A DNA stretch of 64,000 nucleotides from Enterobacter mori LMG 25706 (lineage in GTDB: Bacteria; Pseudomonadota; Gammaproteobacteria; Enterobacterales; Enterobacteriaceae): positions 719,324 to 783,323 of the forward strand of contig NZ_GL890780.1 of the NCBI RefSeq assembly GCF_000211415.1. The letters run 5' to 3'. The position numbers and the translations under genes are program-made. The notes under the pieces were generated by a model. That model made no database searches. It saw only the letters and a program-made list of their open reading frames with translations, and was not told the DNA's origin. Positions 37,701 to 50,343 of this stretch are shown here, piece by piece (the stretch's first letter is position 1; each line of letters begins with the position of its first letter).

Positions 37701-37742
37701 GCATCTCTCCTTGTCAGCTTTGGTCTCGCAGCGAACTGCGGT

Positions 37743-39212
37743 TTACATCATCACGACGTCAAACTGCTCCTGGTTATAGAGCGGTTCGATTTGTACTTTT
37801 ACCTGCTTGCCGACAAAGATTTCCACTTCCGCCAGCGCGTGCGACTCTTCGCCTTTCAGGGCTTCCGCCACCGCAGGGGAAGCATAGACCAGAAAACGGT
37901 CTGAGTCGTAGGCATGATGGACACGTACGATTTCTCGCATGATTTCATAACAGACGGTCTCAACCGTCTTTACCGTACCGCGTCCGTGGCAGGTTGGACA
38001 CTCGTTACACAGCACATGTTCCACACTTTCGCGCGTCCGTTTCCGGGTCATTTCCACCAGCCCCAGCTGAGAGAAGCCGTTGATGCTGGTTTTCACGCGA
38101 TCTTTACTCAGCGCCTGCTCAAGCGAGTGCAGCACGCGACGGCGATGGTCTTCATTACTCATATCGATAAAGTCGATGATGATAATGCCGCCCAGATTGC
38201 GCAGACGAAGCTGGCGAGCAATGGCCTGCGTGGCTTCGATATTGGTGTTGAAGATGGTGTCATCCAGATTGCGATGGCCGACAAACGCCCCGGTGTTGAT
38301 ATCCACGGTCGTCATCGCTTCGGTCTGATCGATGATCAGATAGCCGCCGGATTTCAGCTCGACCTTACGCTCTAACGCGCGCTGGATTTCGTTTTCGACA
38401 TCATAGAGATCGAAAATCGGCTGGCGGCCAGAGTAATGCTCCAGCAGGCCCGGCATTTCCGGGATGTACTCGGCGGTAAACTCCAGCAGGGCTTCATAGG
38501 TCAGGCGGGAATCCACGCGAATGCGGTCAAGTTGCGCGTCGGCGAAATCACGCAGAACACGCTGCGCGAGCGCCAGCTCACCGTACAGCTGATAGCGGGT
38601 CTGGTTGCGTTTTTTACGCTCCATCACTTTGGTCCAGACTCGCTTTAGGTAGGCCGCATCGGATGCCAGGTCTTCTTCGCTGATCCCTTCCGCGGCGGTA
38701 CGGATGATAAACCCGCCCTGTTCGTCGCAGTAGGCGCTGACGACTTTTTTCAGACGTTCACGTTCGGTTTCGCTCTCAATACGTTGGGAAACCCCCACGT
38801 GCGATGCACCCGGCATAAAGACCAGGTAACGGGAAGGTAACGTGATGTCGGTGGTCAGGCGGGCACCTTTAGTACCCAGCGGATCTTTCACCACCTGCAC
38901 CATCAGATCCTGGCCTTGACGCACCAGCTCGGAGATGTCGCGGACGGCAAACTGTTTTTGCTCTTCACCTGCCACACATTCGGTGTGCGGCATGATGTCG
39001 GAAGCATGAAGAAATGCCGCCTTATCGAGCCCAATATCTACAAAAGCCGCCTGCATACCCGGTAGTACACGACTGACACGACCTTTGTAGATATTGCCTA
39101 CGATTCCGCGTCGCGCTTCACGCTCAATATGAATTTCCTGAAGAATGCCACCATCAATGTAGGCCACACGGGTTTCCGAGGGCGTTACGTTTACCAACAA
39201 TTCAGCCGTCAT
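37743..39212 (-). CDS. rng: Ribonuclease G
   Basis: A 489-residue endoribonuclease that matures the 5' end of 16S rRNA and cuts some mRNAs. An S1 RNA-binding domain (residues about 39-125), then the RNase E/G catalytic region with metal-binding Asp in [13 protein letters not shown] and IIIDFIDM, and the Zn-link cysteines in CPTCHGRG. The start at 39212 ([18 protein letters not shown]) overlaps the yhdE stop by 11 nt, so the two are translationally close. Confidence 0.98.
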   Translation of the reverse strand: MTAELLVNVTPSETRVAYIDGGILQEIHIEREARRGIVGNIYKGRVSRVLPGMQAAFVDIGLDKAAFLHASDIMPHTECVAGEEQKQFAVRDISELVRQGQDLMVQVVKDPLGTKGARLTTDITLPSRYLVFMPGASHVGVSQRIESETERERLKKVVSAYCDEQGGFIIRTAAEGISEEDLASDAAYLKRVWTKVMERKKRNQTRYQLYGELALAQRVLRDFADAQLDRIRVDSRLTYEALLEFTAEYIPEMPGLLEHYSGRQPIFDLYDVENEIQRALERKVELKSGGYLIIDQTEAMTTVDINTGAFVGHRNLDDTIFNTNIEATQAIARQLRLRNLGGIIIIDFIDMSNEDHRRRVLHSLEQALSKDRVKTSINGFSQLGLVEMTRKRTRESVEHVLCNECPTCHGRGTVKTVETVCYEIMREIVRVHHAYDSDRFLVYASPAVAEALKGEESHALAEVEIFVGKQVKVQIEPLYNQEQFDVVMM

Positions 39213-39795
39213 AATTATCCCTTCCCTCACGCAGTGAGTTAAAATTGCTCAGCAACTCATACGTTTCCACCAGCGGTAAGCCGACTACGGCGTGATAGCT
39301 GCCATTAATCTTCCTGACAAAACAGCCACCCAACCCTTGAATACCGTATGCACCTGCTTTATCCATCGGTTCACCGCTGGCAATGTAAGCGGCGATCTCG
39401 TCGTCGGTAAGCACTCTGAACGTCACGTCCGTCACGACCAGGCAATCCAGCACGTTTTGACTGTCCGCCAGCGCAACGGCCGTCATCACCTGATGCGTTT
39501 GCCCGGACATTTTACGTAGCATTCGCGCTGCATGGTCAGCGTCATGCGGTTTCTCCACCACTTCCCCGTTAAGGATAACGATGGTATCCGCCCCCAGAAC
39601 CGGAAGGTCACGCGGCGTTTGCACCACGCCAGCCTGCGCTTTTTCACGTGCCAGACGGGAAACATACTGCTGAGCACTTTCACCCTCAGCACGTTTCTCT
39701 TCAATACCCGTAACGATACGTTCAAAGGAGACGCCCAACTGAGTGAGCAACTCCTGACGACGCGGAGAACCAGAGGCAAGATAGATAGACGTCAT
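39202..39795 (-). CDS. yhdE: dTTP/UTP pyrophosphatase YhdE (Maf family)
   Basis: A 197-residue house-cleaning nucleotide pyrophosphatase. Maf signature [14 protein letters not shown] at the N-terminus, the catalytic Asp in [18 protein letters not shown], and [13 protein letters not shown]. Between mreD (9-nt gap) and rng (overlap) in one transcript. Confidence 0.96.
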   Translation of the reverse strand: MTSIYLASGSPRRQELLTQLGVSFERIVTGIEEKRAEGESAQQYVSRLAREKAQAGVVQTPRDLPVLGADTIVILNGEVVEKPHDADHAARMLRKMSGQTHQVMTAVALADSQNVLDCLVVTDVTFRVLTDDEIAAYIASGEPMDKAGAYGIQGLGGCFVRKINGSYHAVVGLPLVETYELLSNFNSLREGRDNYDG

Positions 39796-39804
39796 AGAAA
39801 CCTT

Positions 39805-41297
<1,493 letters not shown>

Positions 41298-41324
41298 AGG
41301 CTATGCGTATTCTCGCGTCAGAGA

Positions 41325-41351
41325 GAAAGGGTAGCAATGCGCTACCCTTTC
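41325..41351 (-). promoter_or_regulatory. mreB-mreC intercistronic hairpin
   Basis: A perfect 11-bp inverted repeat, GAAAGGGTAGC / GCTACCCTTTC, loop of 5, just after the mreB stop. No T-run follows in the minus-strand direction, so it more likely stabilises the mreB mRNA end or partly attenuates, lowering mreCD relative to mreB. Confidence 0.65.
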
Positions 41352-41358
41352 ACAATGA

Positions 41359-42528
<1,170 letters not shown>

Positions 42529-42683
42529 TTACAAATGCATCCCCGGATTCCCTCAGGGCTGAGTAAACAGCAGCGTCCCTCATGTTCATTTGTAACCCGT
42601 TAAAGGTCGTTCACTGGCGTTTTGCTCGTCATACTCAAAGCTACAGGCGCGATATTCTACGTGAAAACAAATTAAACGGCAGG

Positions 42684-44624
42684 TCAAACAGAGTATCTTT
42701 GCAAATATTTTTTCACATTGGTGTCAAGCGGCTGAGAGGCGGCAAAAAAATCCCCCTGACCTCCTGTTACACCGCGCTCTGTCAACATCTGCCATTCACT
42801 TCGCGAACGCACGCCTGCGGCAAATACTTGTGTTTGCGTTCCTTTGCATGCTTCCACCAGGCTCTGTACCAGCAGCTGGTTTTCCGTGCGCTTTTCGATA
42901 TTCCTTACCAGACCTGGATGTAACTTTAATAACTCAACATCCAGCTCCTTGATCCAACGGGTACTGACCAGCGTTAAACCGGCCTGCGTGACCGCTACTC
43001 GCGCACCCAACGCATTGATCAAACGCACCACCGGACGCAACCGGCTGATGTGTTGACCTACATCCGCCTCAGCAAGTTCAAAAATAATGCGTTTGCGTTG
43101 CGATTTTTCGCATTGCATTACAGTATCGCGCAGCCAGCGTTGAAAACGCGGGCGTATTAACGACTCTACGGTAACCTGTAATGCCAGGTTTTCTTCCGGC
43201 CAAAACGATAAAAACGGAATCACCCGGGTTATCTGCTGGCGGTCATACTCTTCAGATAATCCAAATTGCAGTACCATCGGCAGGTATTCAGCAGAAATAA
43301 CCTCTTCCGAACCGTCAAAAATACGGCACATCAACTCGCGGTGGTGCACATTTCCATTTTTCAGGACCGCCGGTTTTTGATAGATCCGTGGCCCGCCACG
43401 ACTGAGCATTTGCTCAATCAAAGTACGCCAGCGCACGTTCCCGCGTCCTTTTTCCGGCAGCGAATCGTCGTAAACCGCCCATCCGTTTGCGCCCTCCAAA
43501 ACGGCGTTGCGGGTAGCGGCTTCCGCATGCTCCATCACCTGCTCAGTCGATTGCCCACCGCGCCAGGCACAGATCCCCATATGGACCATATCGTCTCTGT
43601 CGAGCATTTTGCTTTGCGGCAGCGCATCGACGGCTTTCAGTAGCTGGCTGGCGATACTTTCCGCCTCTTTCAACGTGCGGTGCGGCAATAACACGGCAAA
43701 GTCGCTCCGGTGATACCGTGCCAGCAGCGCCCCCGGGTAGCGCATGATAAAAGTAGACAGGAGATTGATCAGCGTAAAGAGGTTCTCTTCCGCCACACGC
43801 TGTCCCCAGGTGTCGCGCAGCAGATCGAAATCAGGCAAGCGGACCATCATGACTACGCCGTGGGTACCCACCTTTTCGGAGTCATCCAACAACGTCGCCA
43901 GCTGATTATCAAAAAAGAGACGGTTATTCAGACCTGTTTTATTATCCTGTGCCGCGTAAGAGCGGATTAGCGTGTCCATGCGGCTACGCTGGTCGCTGGC
44001 GAACTGGATTTCTGAGAGCAACACATCCAGTGCGCTACTGGTGCGCGTCGGCCATTCATAGACCGAACCCCGCACCTGCGGGCCACGCTCACCGTTCAGG
44101 ATCCTTACTGAGCGTGTTTCAAGCAATTCTTGTCCGGCAAGCTGACGGCGCAACCAACGAACCGCCAGAAAAATAAGCAGCACGATAAAAGCAACAGCAA
44201 TGGTGAGAGGCGCGGTGGTCATCAACGAGTGAAAATAGTTGGCCATCGGATCCTGATAGACCATGCGAATGGTCATACCCGGATGTTTAAGCGAATCGAC
44301 CGTGACGACCCGATACTGACTGACCGTACCGGCTGGACGGTAGCTCCCCCGCCGGGTATGACTGAAAACGGTCTGCTTTCCCTGGACGATATCGACCCGA
44401 ACAATATCAACAGGCACCATCAGCTCATCCAGCTCTGGCGACAGTGCCGGGAATGAAGTTGTAATCAAACGCGTATCAATAACCGATGCAACCGACTCTA
44501 CCCGATTAACCAACTTGTCCTGGATGGCATTATAAAAACTTAAGGAGCAGCCAATCAGGGTGACAAAAATCGTTAACCCCGTTAGCAGGGTGATAAAAGC
44601 CGAGAACTTCGTCGTTAATCGCAT
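42684..44624 (-). CDS. csrD: RNase E specificity factor CsrD
   Basis: A 646-residue inner-membrane protein that targets the sRNAs CsrB and CsrC for decay and so releases CsrA. N-terminal membrane helix, periplasmic loop, second helix (TIAVAFIVLLIFLAVRWL) and HAMP-like linker, then a degenerate GGDEF (HRSDF in RYHRSDFAVLLP) and a degenerate EAL (ELM in HRELMCRIFD). Both degenerate motifs are the family hallmark: it neither makes nor breaks c-di-GMP. Length equals E. coli. It lies upstream of mreB on the same strand. Confidence 0.97.
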   Translation of the reverse strand: MRLTTKFSAFITLLTGLTIFVTLIGCSLSFYNAIQDKLVNRVESVASVIDTRLITTSFPALSPELDELMVPVDIVRVDIVQGKQTVFSHTRRGSYRPAGTVSQYRVVTVDSLKHPGMTIRMVYQDPMANYFHSLMTTAPLTIAVAFIVLLIFLAVRWLRRQLAGQELLETRSVRILNGERGPQVRGSVYEWPTRTSSALDVLLSEIQFASDQRSRMDTLIRSYAAQDNKTGLNNRLFFDNQLATLLDDSEKVGTHGVVMMVRLPDFDLLRDTWGQRVAEENLFTLINLLSTFIMRYPGALLARYHRSDFAVLLPHRTLKEAESIASQLLKAVDALPQSKMLDRDDMVHMGICAWRGGQSTEQVMEHAEAATRNAVLEGANGWAVYDDSLPEKGRGNVRWRTLIEQMLSRGGPRIYQKPAVLKNGNVHHRELMCRIFDGSEEVISAEYLPMVLQFGLSEEYDRQQITRVIPFLSFWPEENLALQVTVESLIRPRFQRWLRDTVMQCEKSQRKRIIFELAEADVGQHISRLRPVVRLINALGARVAVTQAGLTLVSTRWIKELDVELLKLHPGLVRNIEKRTENQLLVQSLVEACKGTQTQVFAAGVRSRSEWQMLTERGVTGGQGDFFAASQPLDTNVKKYLQRYSV

Positions 44625-44809
44625 CCTTGAGATTACTCCGTGGGTTGATGGGGTAGCGAGTAAGCGCTAACTTGCATTTGAGATGCGGCATACTACCAAA
44701 TCGGGTGTATCTGGCAATTTATTGCGTTAAATCGGCATAGCGTTGCACTGAGCGAGTATAGTCTTCAGACGTTATTTTCCAATCATCTTAATCGTAATGG
44801 GGACCCTGT

Positions 44810-45784
44810 ATGCAGGCTTTGATCTTAGAACAGCAGGACGGCAAAACGCTTGCCTCGGTGCAAGCCATTGAAGAGAGTCGACTGCCCGAAGGCGAAGTAA
44901 CCGTCGATATCGACTGGTCCAGTTTAAATTACAAAGATGCACTGGCAATTACCGGTAAGGGTAAAATCATCCCAAATTTCCCGATGGTGCCAGGGATCGA
45001 TTTTGCGGGCCGCGTGCATACCAGCGAAGATCCTCGCTTCCATGCGGGTCAGCAAGTACTGCTCACGGGCTGGGGCGTGGGAGAAAATCACTGGGGCGGG
45101 CTGGCCTCACAAGCCCGCGTGAAAGGTGACTGGCTGGTACCGCTGCCAAAAGGTCTGGATGGTCGCAAAGCGATGATCATCGGTACCGCAGGGTTTACCG
45201 CCATGCTGTGCGTGATGGCACTGGAAGATGCCGGTATTCGTCCAGAGTCCGGTGAGATTGTCGTGACCGGTGCCAGCGGTGGCGTGGGTAGCACGGCGGT
45301 GACGCTGCTGCACAAGTTGGGTTATCAGGTTGCTGCCGTGTCTGGCCGCGAAAGCACCCATGACTATCTGCGTCAACTCGGTGCCAACCGAATTCTGGGC
45401 CGTGACGAGTTTGCCGAAACTCGCCCGCTGGAAAAACAGATCTGGGCGGGAGCAGTGGATACCGTCGGTGACAAAGTCCTGGCGAAAGTGCTGGCGCAGA
45501 TGAACTACGGCGGTTGCGTGGCGGCCTGTGGCCTGGCGGGCGGTTTTGCCCTGCCAACCACCGTGATGCCATTCATACTGCGTAACGTTCGCCTGCAAGG
45601 TGTAGATTCCGTGATGACCCCGTCTGCCCGTCGTACAGAAGCCTGGGAACGTCTGGCGCGTGACCTCCCTGAATCATTCTATACCCAGAGCGCCACCGAG
45701 ATTACGCTCAGCCAGGCACCTGAATATGCCAGTAAAATCATGGATAACCAGTTCCACGGTCGTGCGCTGGTAAAAATTGCCTAA
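44810..45784 (+). CDS. acuI: Acrylyl-CoA reductase AcuI (YhdH)
   Basis: A 324-residue NADPH-dependent medium-chain reductase without the zinc ligands of alcohol dehydrogenases. N-terminal GroES-like domain (SSLNYKDALAITGKGKI; PMVPGIDFAGRV) and Rossmann domain with VTGASGGVGSTAVTLLHKLG. It reduces the toxic electrophile acryloyl-CoA to propionyl-CoA. It is divergent from csrD. Confidence 0.96.
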   Translation: MQALILEQQDGKTLASVQAIEESRLPEGEVTVDIDWSSLNYKDALAITGKGKIIPNFPMVPGIDFAGRVHTSEDPRFHAGQQVLLTGWGVGENHWGGLASQARVKGDWLVPLPKGLDGRKAMIIGTAGFTAMLCVMALEDAGIRPESGEIVVTGASGGVGSTAVTLLHKLGYQVAAVSGRESTHDYLRQLGANRILGRDEFAETRPLEKQIWAGAVDTVGDKVLAKVLAQMNYGGCVAACGLAGGFALPTTVMPFILRNVRLQGVDSVMTPSARRTEAWERLARDLPESFYTQSATEITLSQAPEYASKIMDNQFHGRALVKIA

Positions 45785-45821
45785 TCTTCAATTTTTCGTG
45801 ACATATTCGCGCTAACGCTTC

Positions 45822-45857
45822 TCCTCCGTCATGCTTAGAAAAACGCATGACGGAGGA
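45822..45857 (+). promoter_or_regulatory. Inverted repeat containing the msrP ribosome binding site
   Basis: TCCTCCGTCATGC (45822-45834) and GCATGACGGAGGA (45845-45857) form a perfect 13-bp inverted repeat with a 10-base A-rich loop. The right arm contains the only good Shine-Dalgarno (GGAGGA) of msrP, whose ATG is at 45862. In RNA the stem would hide the ribosome binding site; in DNA the palindrome could be a regulator operator. Terminator function for acuI is unlikely because no T-run follows. Confidence 0.75.
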
Positions 45858-45861
45858 TGCC

Positions 45862-46863
45862 ATGAAAAACCGAAAACTGACGGAAGCCGACGTAACGTCA
45901 GAATCTGTCTTTATGTTACAGCGCCGCCAGATCCTGAAAATGCTTGGCATCAGCGCCACTGCGCTGACCCTTACTCCTGCGGCTCATGCCGATCTGCTCG
46001 ACTGGTTTAAAGGCAACGATCGTCCGAAAGCCCCTTCCGGTGCCCCACTCACCTTTACGAAACCGGCCGAATGGCAAAACAAACTGACGCTCACGCCGGA
46101 AGATAAAGTTACCGGCTATAACAACTTCTACGAATTTGGTCTGGATAAGGCCGATCCTGCCGCCAATGCAGGCAGCATGAAAACCGATCCGTGGACCCTG
46201 AAAATCGACGGTGAGGTAGCAAAGCCCATCACGCTGGATCATCACGACCTCACCACACGTTTTCCGCTCGAAGAACGTATCTATCGCATGCGCTGCGTAG
46301 AGGCCTGGTCGATGGTGGTGCCCTGGGTCGGCTTCCCGCTGCACAAGCTGCTGGCGCTGGTTGAACCCACCAGCAATGCAAAATACGTCTCCTTCCAGAC
46401 GCGCTACGCCCCGGAAGAGATGCCGGGCCAGAAGGATCGGTTCATCGGCGGCGGGCTTGAGTATCCTTATGTGGAGGGGCTACGCCTCGACGAAGCCATG
46501 CATCCGCTCACCCTGCTGACCGTTGGGGTTTACGGCAAAGCGCTTCCACCGCAAAACGGCGCGCCTGTTCGCCTGACCGTACCGTGGAAATACGGTTTTA
46601 AGGGGATTAAATCTATCGTCAGCATTAAGCTTACCCGCGAACGTCCGCCGACCACCTGGAACCTGGCGGCCCCCGGCGAGTACGGTTTTTTTGCTAACGT
46701 GAACCCCCACGTTGACCATCCGCGCTGGTCGCAGGCCACCGAGCGGTTTATCGGCTCTGGCGGCGCATTGGATGTGAAGCGTCAGCCTACACTGCTGTTT
46801 AACGGCTACGCGGATGAAGTGGCGTCGCTCTATCGCGGGCTGAATTTACGGGAGAACTTCTGA
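45862..46863 (+). CDS. msrP: Methionine sulfoxide reductase catalytic subunit MsrP
   Basis: A 333-residue periplasmic molybdenum-cofactor enzyme (formerly YedY) that repairs oxidised methionines in envelope proteins. A twin-arginine signal ([24 protein letters not shown]) sends it folded through Tat. The Cys ligand of Mo is in [15 protein letters not shown] and cofactor contacts in [16 protein letters not shown] and [11 protein letters not shown]. The start at 45862 follows GGAGGA and matches E. coli MKKNQFLKES; the frame begins upstream at 45847. It is paired with msrQ. In E. coli the pair is elsewhere, next to the hprRS regulators; no such regulator is beside it here. Confidence 0.97.
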   Translation: MKNRKLTEADVTSESVFMLQRRQILKMLGISATALTLTPAAHADLLDWFKGNDRPKAPSGAPLTFTKPAEWQNKLTLTPEDKVTGYNNFYEFGLDKADPAANAGSMKTDPWTLKIDGEVAKPITLDHHDLTTRFPLEERIYRMRCVEAWSMVVPWVGFPLHKLLALVEPTSNAKYVSFQTRYAPEEMPGQKDRFIGGGLEYPYVEGLRLDEAMHPLTLLTVGVYGKALPPQNGAPVRLTVPWKYGFKGIKSIVSIKLTRERPPTTWNLAAPGEYGFFANVNPHVDHPRWSQATERFIGSGGALDVKRQPTLLFNGYADEVASLYRGLNLRENF

Positions 46864-47463
46864 GTGCGTTTAACCGTTAAGCATATAACCTGGCTCAAAG
46901 TGTTATTGCACCTGGCCGGGCTGCTTCCTTTTATCTGGCTGTTCTGGGCGGTCCGTCACGGCGCATTCAGCGCCGATCCAGCGAAAGATATTCAACACTT
47001 TACCGGTAGGATGGCTCTGAAATTTTTACTGGCAACCTTGCTGATATCGCCGCTGGCACGCTACGCTAAACAGCCACTTTTGATACGCACCCGTCGGCTG
47101 CTGGGGTTATGGTGTTTTGCCTGGGCGACGCTGCACCTCACCAGCTACGCGCTTCTGGAGTTGGGCATTAATAATCTGGCACTGTTAGGCCGCGAACTGG
47201 TGACGCGCCCGTATTTGACGCTGGGTATCGTCAGCTGGCTGGTGTTGCTGGCATTAGCGCTGACCTCCACGCAATATGCCCAGCGAAAACTGGGCAGGCG
47301 CTGGCAACGCTTGCATAACTTCGTCTATCTTGTCGCGATCCTCGCGCCCATCCACTACCTGTGGTCAGTGAAGATTTTATCACCCCAGCCGGTCATCTAT
47401 GCCCTGCTGGCACTGGCGCTTTTAGCGTGGCGTTACAAGAAGTTCCGCCAGTGGTTGCGATAG
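46864..47463 (+). CDS. msrQ: MsrQ heme-binding membrane subunit
   Basis: A 199-residue inner-membrane cytochrome-b-type protein of about six helices that supplies electrons from the quinone pool to MsrP. Conserved histidines lie in [49 protein letters not shown]. It starts with GTG directly after the msrP stop (TGAGTG). Confidence 0.95.
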   Translation: MRLTVKHITWLKVLLHLAGLLPFIWLFWAVRHGAFSADPAKDIQHFTGRMALKFLLATLLISPLARYAKQPLLIRTRRLLGLWCFAWATLHLTSYALLELGINNLALLGRELVTRPYLTLGIVSWLVLLALALTSTQYAQRKLGRRWQRLHNFVYLVAILAPIHYLWSVKILSPQPVIYALLALALLAWRYKKFRQWLR

Positions 47464-47581
47464 TTCGCGAAACTGTGCGTTTTCCCGCAGATTACTTATC
47501 GACCGTGAATCTTTTTCCGATAGCGGTTGATAATCTTCCCTGATAAGACCAGTATTTAGCTGCCAAATGCTACGAAATCGT

Positions 47582-47587
47582 TATAAT
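47582..47587 (+). promoter_or_regulatory. -10 element upstream of aroQ-accBC
   Basis: A consensus TATAAT in a 233-bp gap before aroQ; -35 match is poor. It would give a leader of about 100 nt before aroQ. The main accBC promoter is expected upstream. Confidence 0.45.
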
Positions 47588-47696
47588 GTGCGACTTTGGT
47601 TTTCCTGATGGAGTTTTCAGACTCTGATTAGGTGACAATCGCGCATCGAAGGTATATTTTGTTTTTTACCGGAAATTCGCAGGAGATAGCGGCACA

Positions 47697-48149
47697 ATGG
47701 CGGATAAATTCCAGATCTTAGTTTTGAACGGACCGAACCTGAACATGCTCGGCACCCGTGAGCCAGCGAAGTACGGCACGCTAACATTGAGTGAAATTGT
47801 TAACCGTCTGATGACGGAAGCAGCTTCGCTGAATGTCGATTTGGACCATTTTCAGTCAAATGCGGAGTACGCAATCATCGCCCGTATTCATCAGGCTAAA
47901 GACAATGTGGACTATATCCTGATCAATCCGGCCGCGTTTACGCACACCAGTGTAGCTATTCGCGACGCACTGCTCGCGGTGAGTATCCCGTTTATCGAGA
48001 TCCACCTGAGTAACGTGCACGCCCGAGAGCCGTTCCGCCACCATTCCTATCTGTCAGATATCGCTGCTGGCGTGATCTGTGGTCTGGGTGCAGACGGTTA
48101 TTCATACGCTTTACAGACAGCGGTAAAACGCTTGTCACAATCAAACTAA
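47697..48149 (+). CDS. aroQ: 3-Dehydroquinate dehydratase, type II
   Basis: A 150-residue dodecameric enzyme of the shikimate pathway. Active-site loop [18 protein letters not shown] (with the catalytic Arg and Tyr), [16 protein letters not shown], and catalytic His in [18 protein letters not shown]. It is 21 bp upstream of accB, so probably co-transcribed. Confidence 0.97.
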   Translation: MADKFQILVLNGPNLNMLGTREPAKYGTLTLSEIVNRLMTEAASLNVDLDHFQSNAEYAIIARIHQAKDNVDYILINPAAFTHTSVAIRDALLAVSIPFIEIHLSNVHAREPFRHHSYLSDIAAGVICGLGADGYSYALQTAVKRLSQSN

Positions 48150-48170
48150 ACAAGAGTACGGAACCCACTC

Positions 48171-48632
48171 ATGGATATTCGTAAGATTAAAAAACTGATC
48201 GAGCTGGTTGAAGAATCAGGCATCTCCGAACTGGAAATTTCTGAAGGCGAAGAGTCTGTACGCATCAGCCGTGCAGCCCCAGCCGCTAGCTTCCCGGTAA
48301 TGCAGCAAGCTTATGCTGCGCCAGTGCAGCAGCCTGCGCTTTCCGCAGCCGTTGCGCCAGCCGCAGAAGCCGCACCTGCAGCAGCTGCAGAAATCAGTGG
48401 TCACATCGTACGTTCCCCAATGGTTGGTACTTTCTACCGCACCCCGAGCCCGGACGCGAAGGCGTTCATCGAAGTGGGTCAGAAAGTCAACGTAGGCGAT
48501 ACCCTGTGCATCGTTGAAGCGATGAAAATGATGAACCAGATCGAAGCTGACAAGTCAGGTACTGTGAAAGCGATTCTGGTCGAAAGTGGTCAGCCGGTAG
48601 AATTTGACGAGCCGCTGGTCGTCATCGAGTAA
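48171..48632 (+). CDS. accB: Biotin carboxyl carrier protein of acetyl-CoA carboxylase
   Basis: A 153-residue BCCP. An N-terminal region that binds AccC, a Pro/Ala-rich linker (residues about 36-75) and the C-terminal biotinyl domain with biotinylated Lys119 in EAMKMMNQ and the thumb-type [13 protein letters not shown]. Three residues shorter than E. coli, in the linker. Confidence 0.97.
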
Positions 48633-48642
48633 CGAGGCGAAC

Positions 48643-49992
48643 ATGCTGGATAAAATTGTTATCGCCAACCGTGGCGAGATTGCACTGCGTATTCTTCGTG
48701 CCTGTAAAGAACTGGGCATCAAGACCGTGGCCGTGCACTCAAGCGCGGATCGCGATTTAAAACACGTATTGCTGGCGGATGAGACGGTCTGTATTGGCCC
48801 GGCTCCGTCCGTAAAAAGCTATCTGAACATCCCGGCTATCATCAGCGCCGCTGAAATCACCGGCGCGGTGGCAATTCATCCGGGTTACGGCTTCCTCTCT
48901 GAGAACGCCAACTTTGCTGAGCAGGTTGAACGCTCTGGCTTTATCTTCATCGGCCCGAAAGCCGACACCATTCGCCTGATGGGCGACAAAGTGTCTGCAA
49001 TCACCGCCATGAAAAAAGCCGGGGTTCCAACCGTACCCGGTTCTGACGGCCCTCTGACCGACGACATGGATGCTAACCGTGCTCATGCTAAACGCATTGG
49101 CTACCCGGTTATCATCAAGGCGTCCGGCGGCGGCGGCGGTCGCGGTATGCGCGTTGTGCGCAGCGATGCTGAACTGGCTCAGTCCATCTCCATGACCAAA
49201 GCAGAAGCGAAAGCCGCTTTCAGCAATGACATGGTGTACATGGAAAAATACCTGGAAAACCCACGCCACATCGAAATTCAGGTGCTGGCTGACGGTCAGG
49301 GTAACGCCATCTATCTGGCAGAACGTGACTGCTCCATGCAGCGTCGTCACCAGAAAGTGGTCGAAGAAGCGCCAGCACCGGGCATTACCCCGGAACTGCG
49401 TCGCTACATCGGCGAGCGTTGCTCTAAAGCGTGTGTCGATATCGGCTATCGCGGTGCAGGTACCTTTGAGTTCCTGTTCGAAAACGGCGAGTTCTATTTC
49501 ATCGAAATGAACACCCGTATTCAGGTTGAACACCCTGTGACAGAAATGATCACCGGCGTTGACCTGATCAAAGAACAGCTGCGTATCGCAGCCGGTCAGC
49601 CTCTGTCCATCAAACAGGAAGAAGTTGTGGTGAAAGGCCATGCGGTGGAATGCCGTATCAACGCCGAAGACCCGAATACCTTCCTGCCAAGCCCGGGTAA
49701 AATCACGCGTTTCCACGCGCCGGGTGGCTTTGGTGTGCGTTGGGAGTCTCATATCTACGCCGGTTACACCGTACCGCCGTACTATGACTCAATGATCGGT
49801 AAGCTTATCTGCTACGGCGAAAACCGTGACGTGGCGATTGCCCGCATGAAGAACGCCCTGCAGGAGCTGATCATCGACGGTATCAAAACCAACGTCGATC
49901 TGCAGATGCGCATCATGAGCGACGAGCACTTCCAGAATGGTGGGACTAACATCCACTATCTTGAGAAGAAACTCGGTCTGCACGAGAAGTAA
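48643..49992 (+). CDS. accC: Biotin carboxylase subunit of acetyl-CoA carboxylase
   Basis: A 449-residue ATP-grasp enzyme that carboxylates the biotin on AccB. N-terminal [17 protein letters not shown], glycine-rich ATP lid [13 protein letters not shown], and active site [14 protein letters not shown]. The start at 48643 follows GAGG and lies 10 nt after accB. Confidence 0.99.
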   Translation: MLDKIVIANRGEIALRILRACKELGIKTVAVHSSADRDLKHVLLADETVCIGPAPSVKSYLNIPAIISAAEITGAVAIHPGYGFLSENANFAEQVERSGFIFIGPKADTIRLMGDKVSAITAMKKAGVPTVPGSDGPLTDDMDANRAHAKRIGYPVIIKASGGGGGRGMRVVRSDAELAQSISMTKAEAKAAFSNDMVYMEKYLENPRHIEIQVLADGQGNAIYLAERDCSMQRRHQKVVEEAPAPGITPELRRYIGERCSKACVDIGYRGAGTFEFLFENGEFYFIEMNTRIQVEHPVTEMITGVDLIKEQLRIAAGQPLSIKQEEVVVKGHAVECRINAEDPNTFLPSPGKITRFHAPGGFGVRWESHIYAGYTVPPYYDSMIGKLICYGENRDVAIARMKNALQELIIDGIKTNVDLQMRIMSDEHFQNGGTNIHYLEKKLGLHEK

Positions 49993-50007
49993 GACTGCAG
50001 CAACGCG

Positions 50008-50034
50008 AAAAGGCCGGATTATCCGGCCTTTTTT
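50008..50034 (+). terminator. accBC terminator
   Basis: A stem AAAGGCCGG / CCGGCCTTT, loop ATTAT, followed by TTTTATTT. Confidence 0.88.
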
Positions 50035-50100
50035 ATTTCTGGGGATCGCCAGGCCCCATCATGTACAATCCCCGCTTTCTTCATCCACAAGGGACATAAA

Positions 50101-50343
50101 ATGGACAAGCGTTTTGTTCAGGCCCATAAAGAAGCGCGCTGGGCGCTGTGGCTGACCCTTCTCTATCTTGCCGCCTGGTTAGTAACCGCTTACTTACCTG
50201 ACTCCGCTATTGGCATCACCGGCCTGCCACACTGGTTTGAAATGGCCTGCCTGCTGGTACCGCTGGTCTTTATCCTGCTGTGCTGGGCAATGGTGAAATT
50301 CATTTATCGTGATATTCCGCTGGAGGACGATGATGCAGCTTGA
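50101..50343 (+). CDS. yhdT: YhdT family membrane protein (DUF997)
   Basis: An 80-residue protein with two membrane helices (WALWLTLLYLAAWLVTAYL; MACLLVPLVFILLCWAMVKF). Function unknown; always next to panF, whose start it overlaps by 11 nt, which suggests a part in the pantothenate carrier or its expression. Confidence 0.94.
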   Translation: MDKRFVQAHKEARWALWLTLLYLAAWLVTAYLPDSAIGITGLPHWFEMACLLVPLVFILLCWAMVKFIYRDIPLEDDDAA

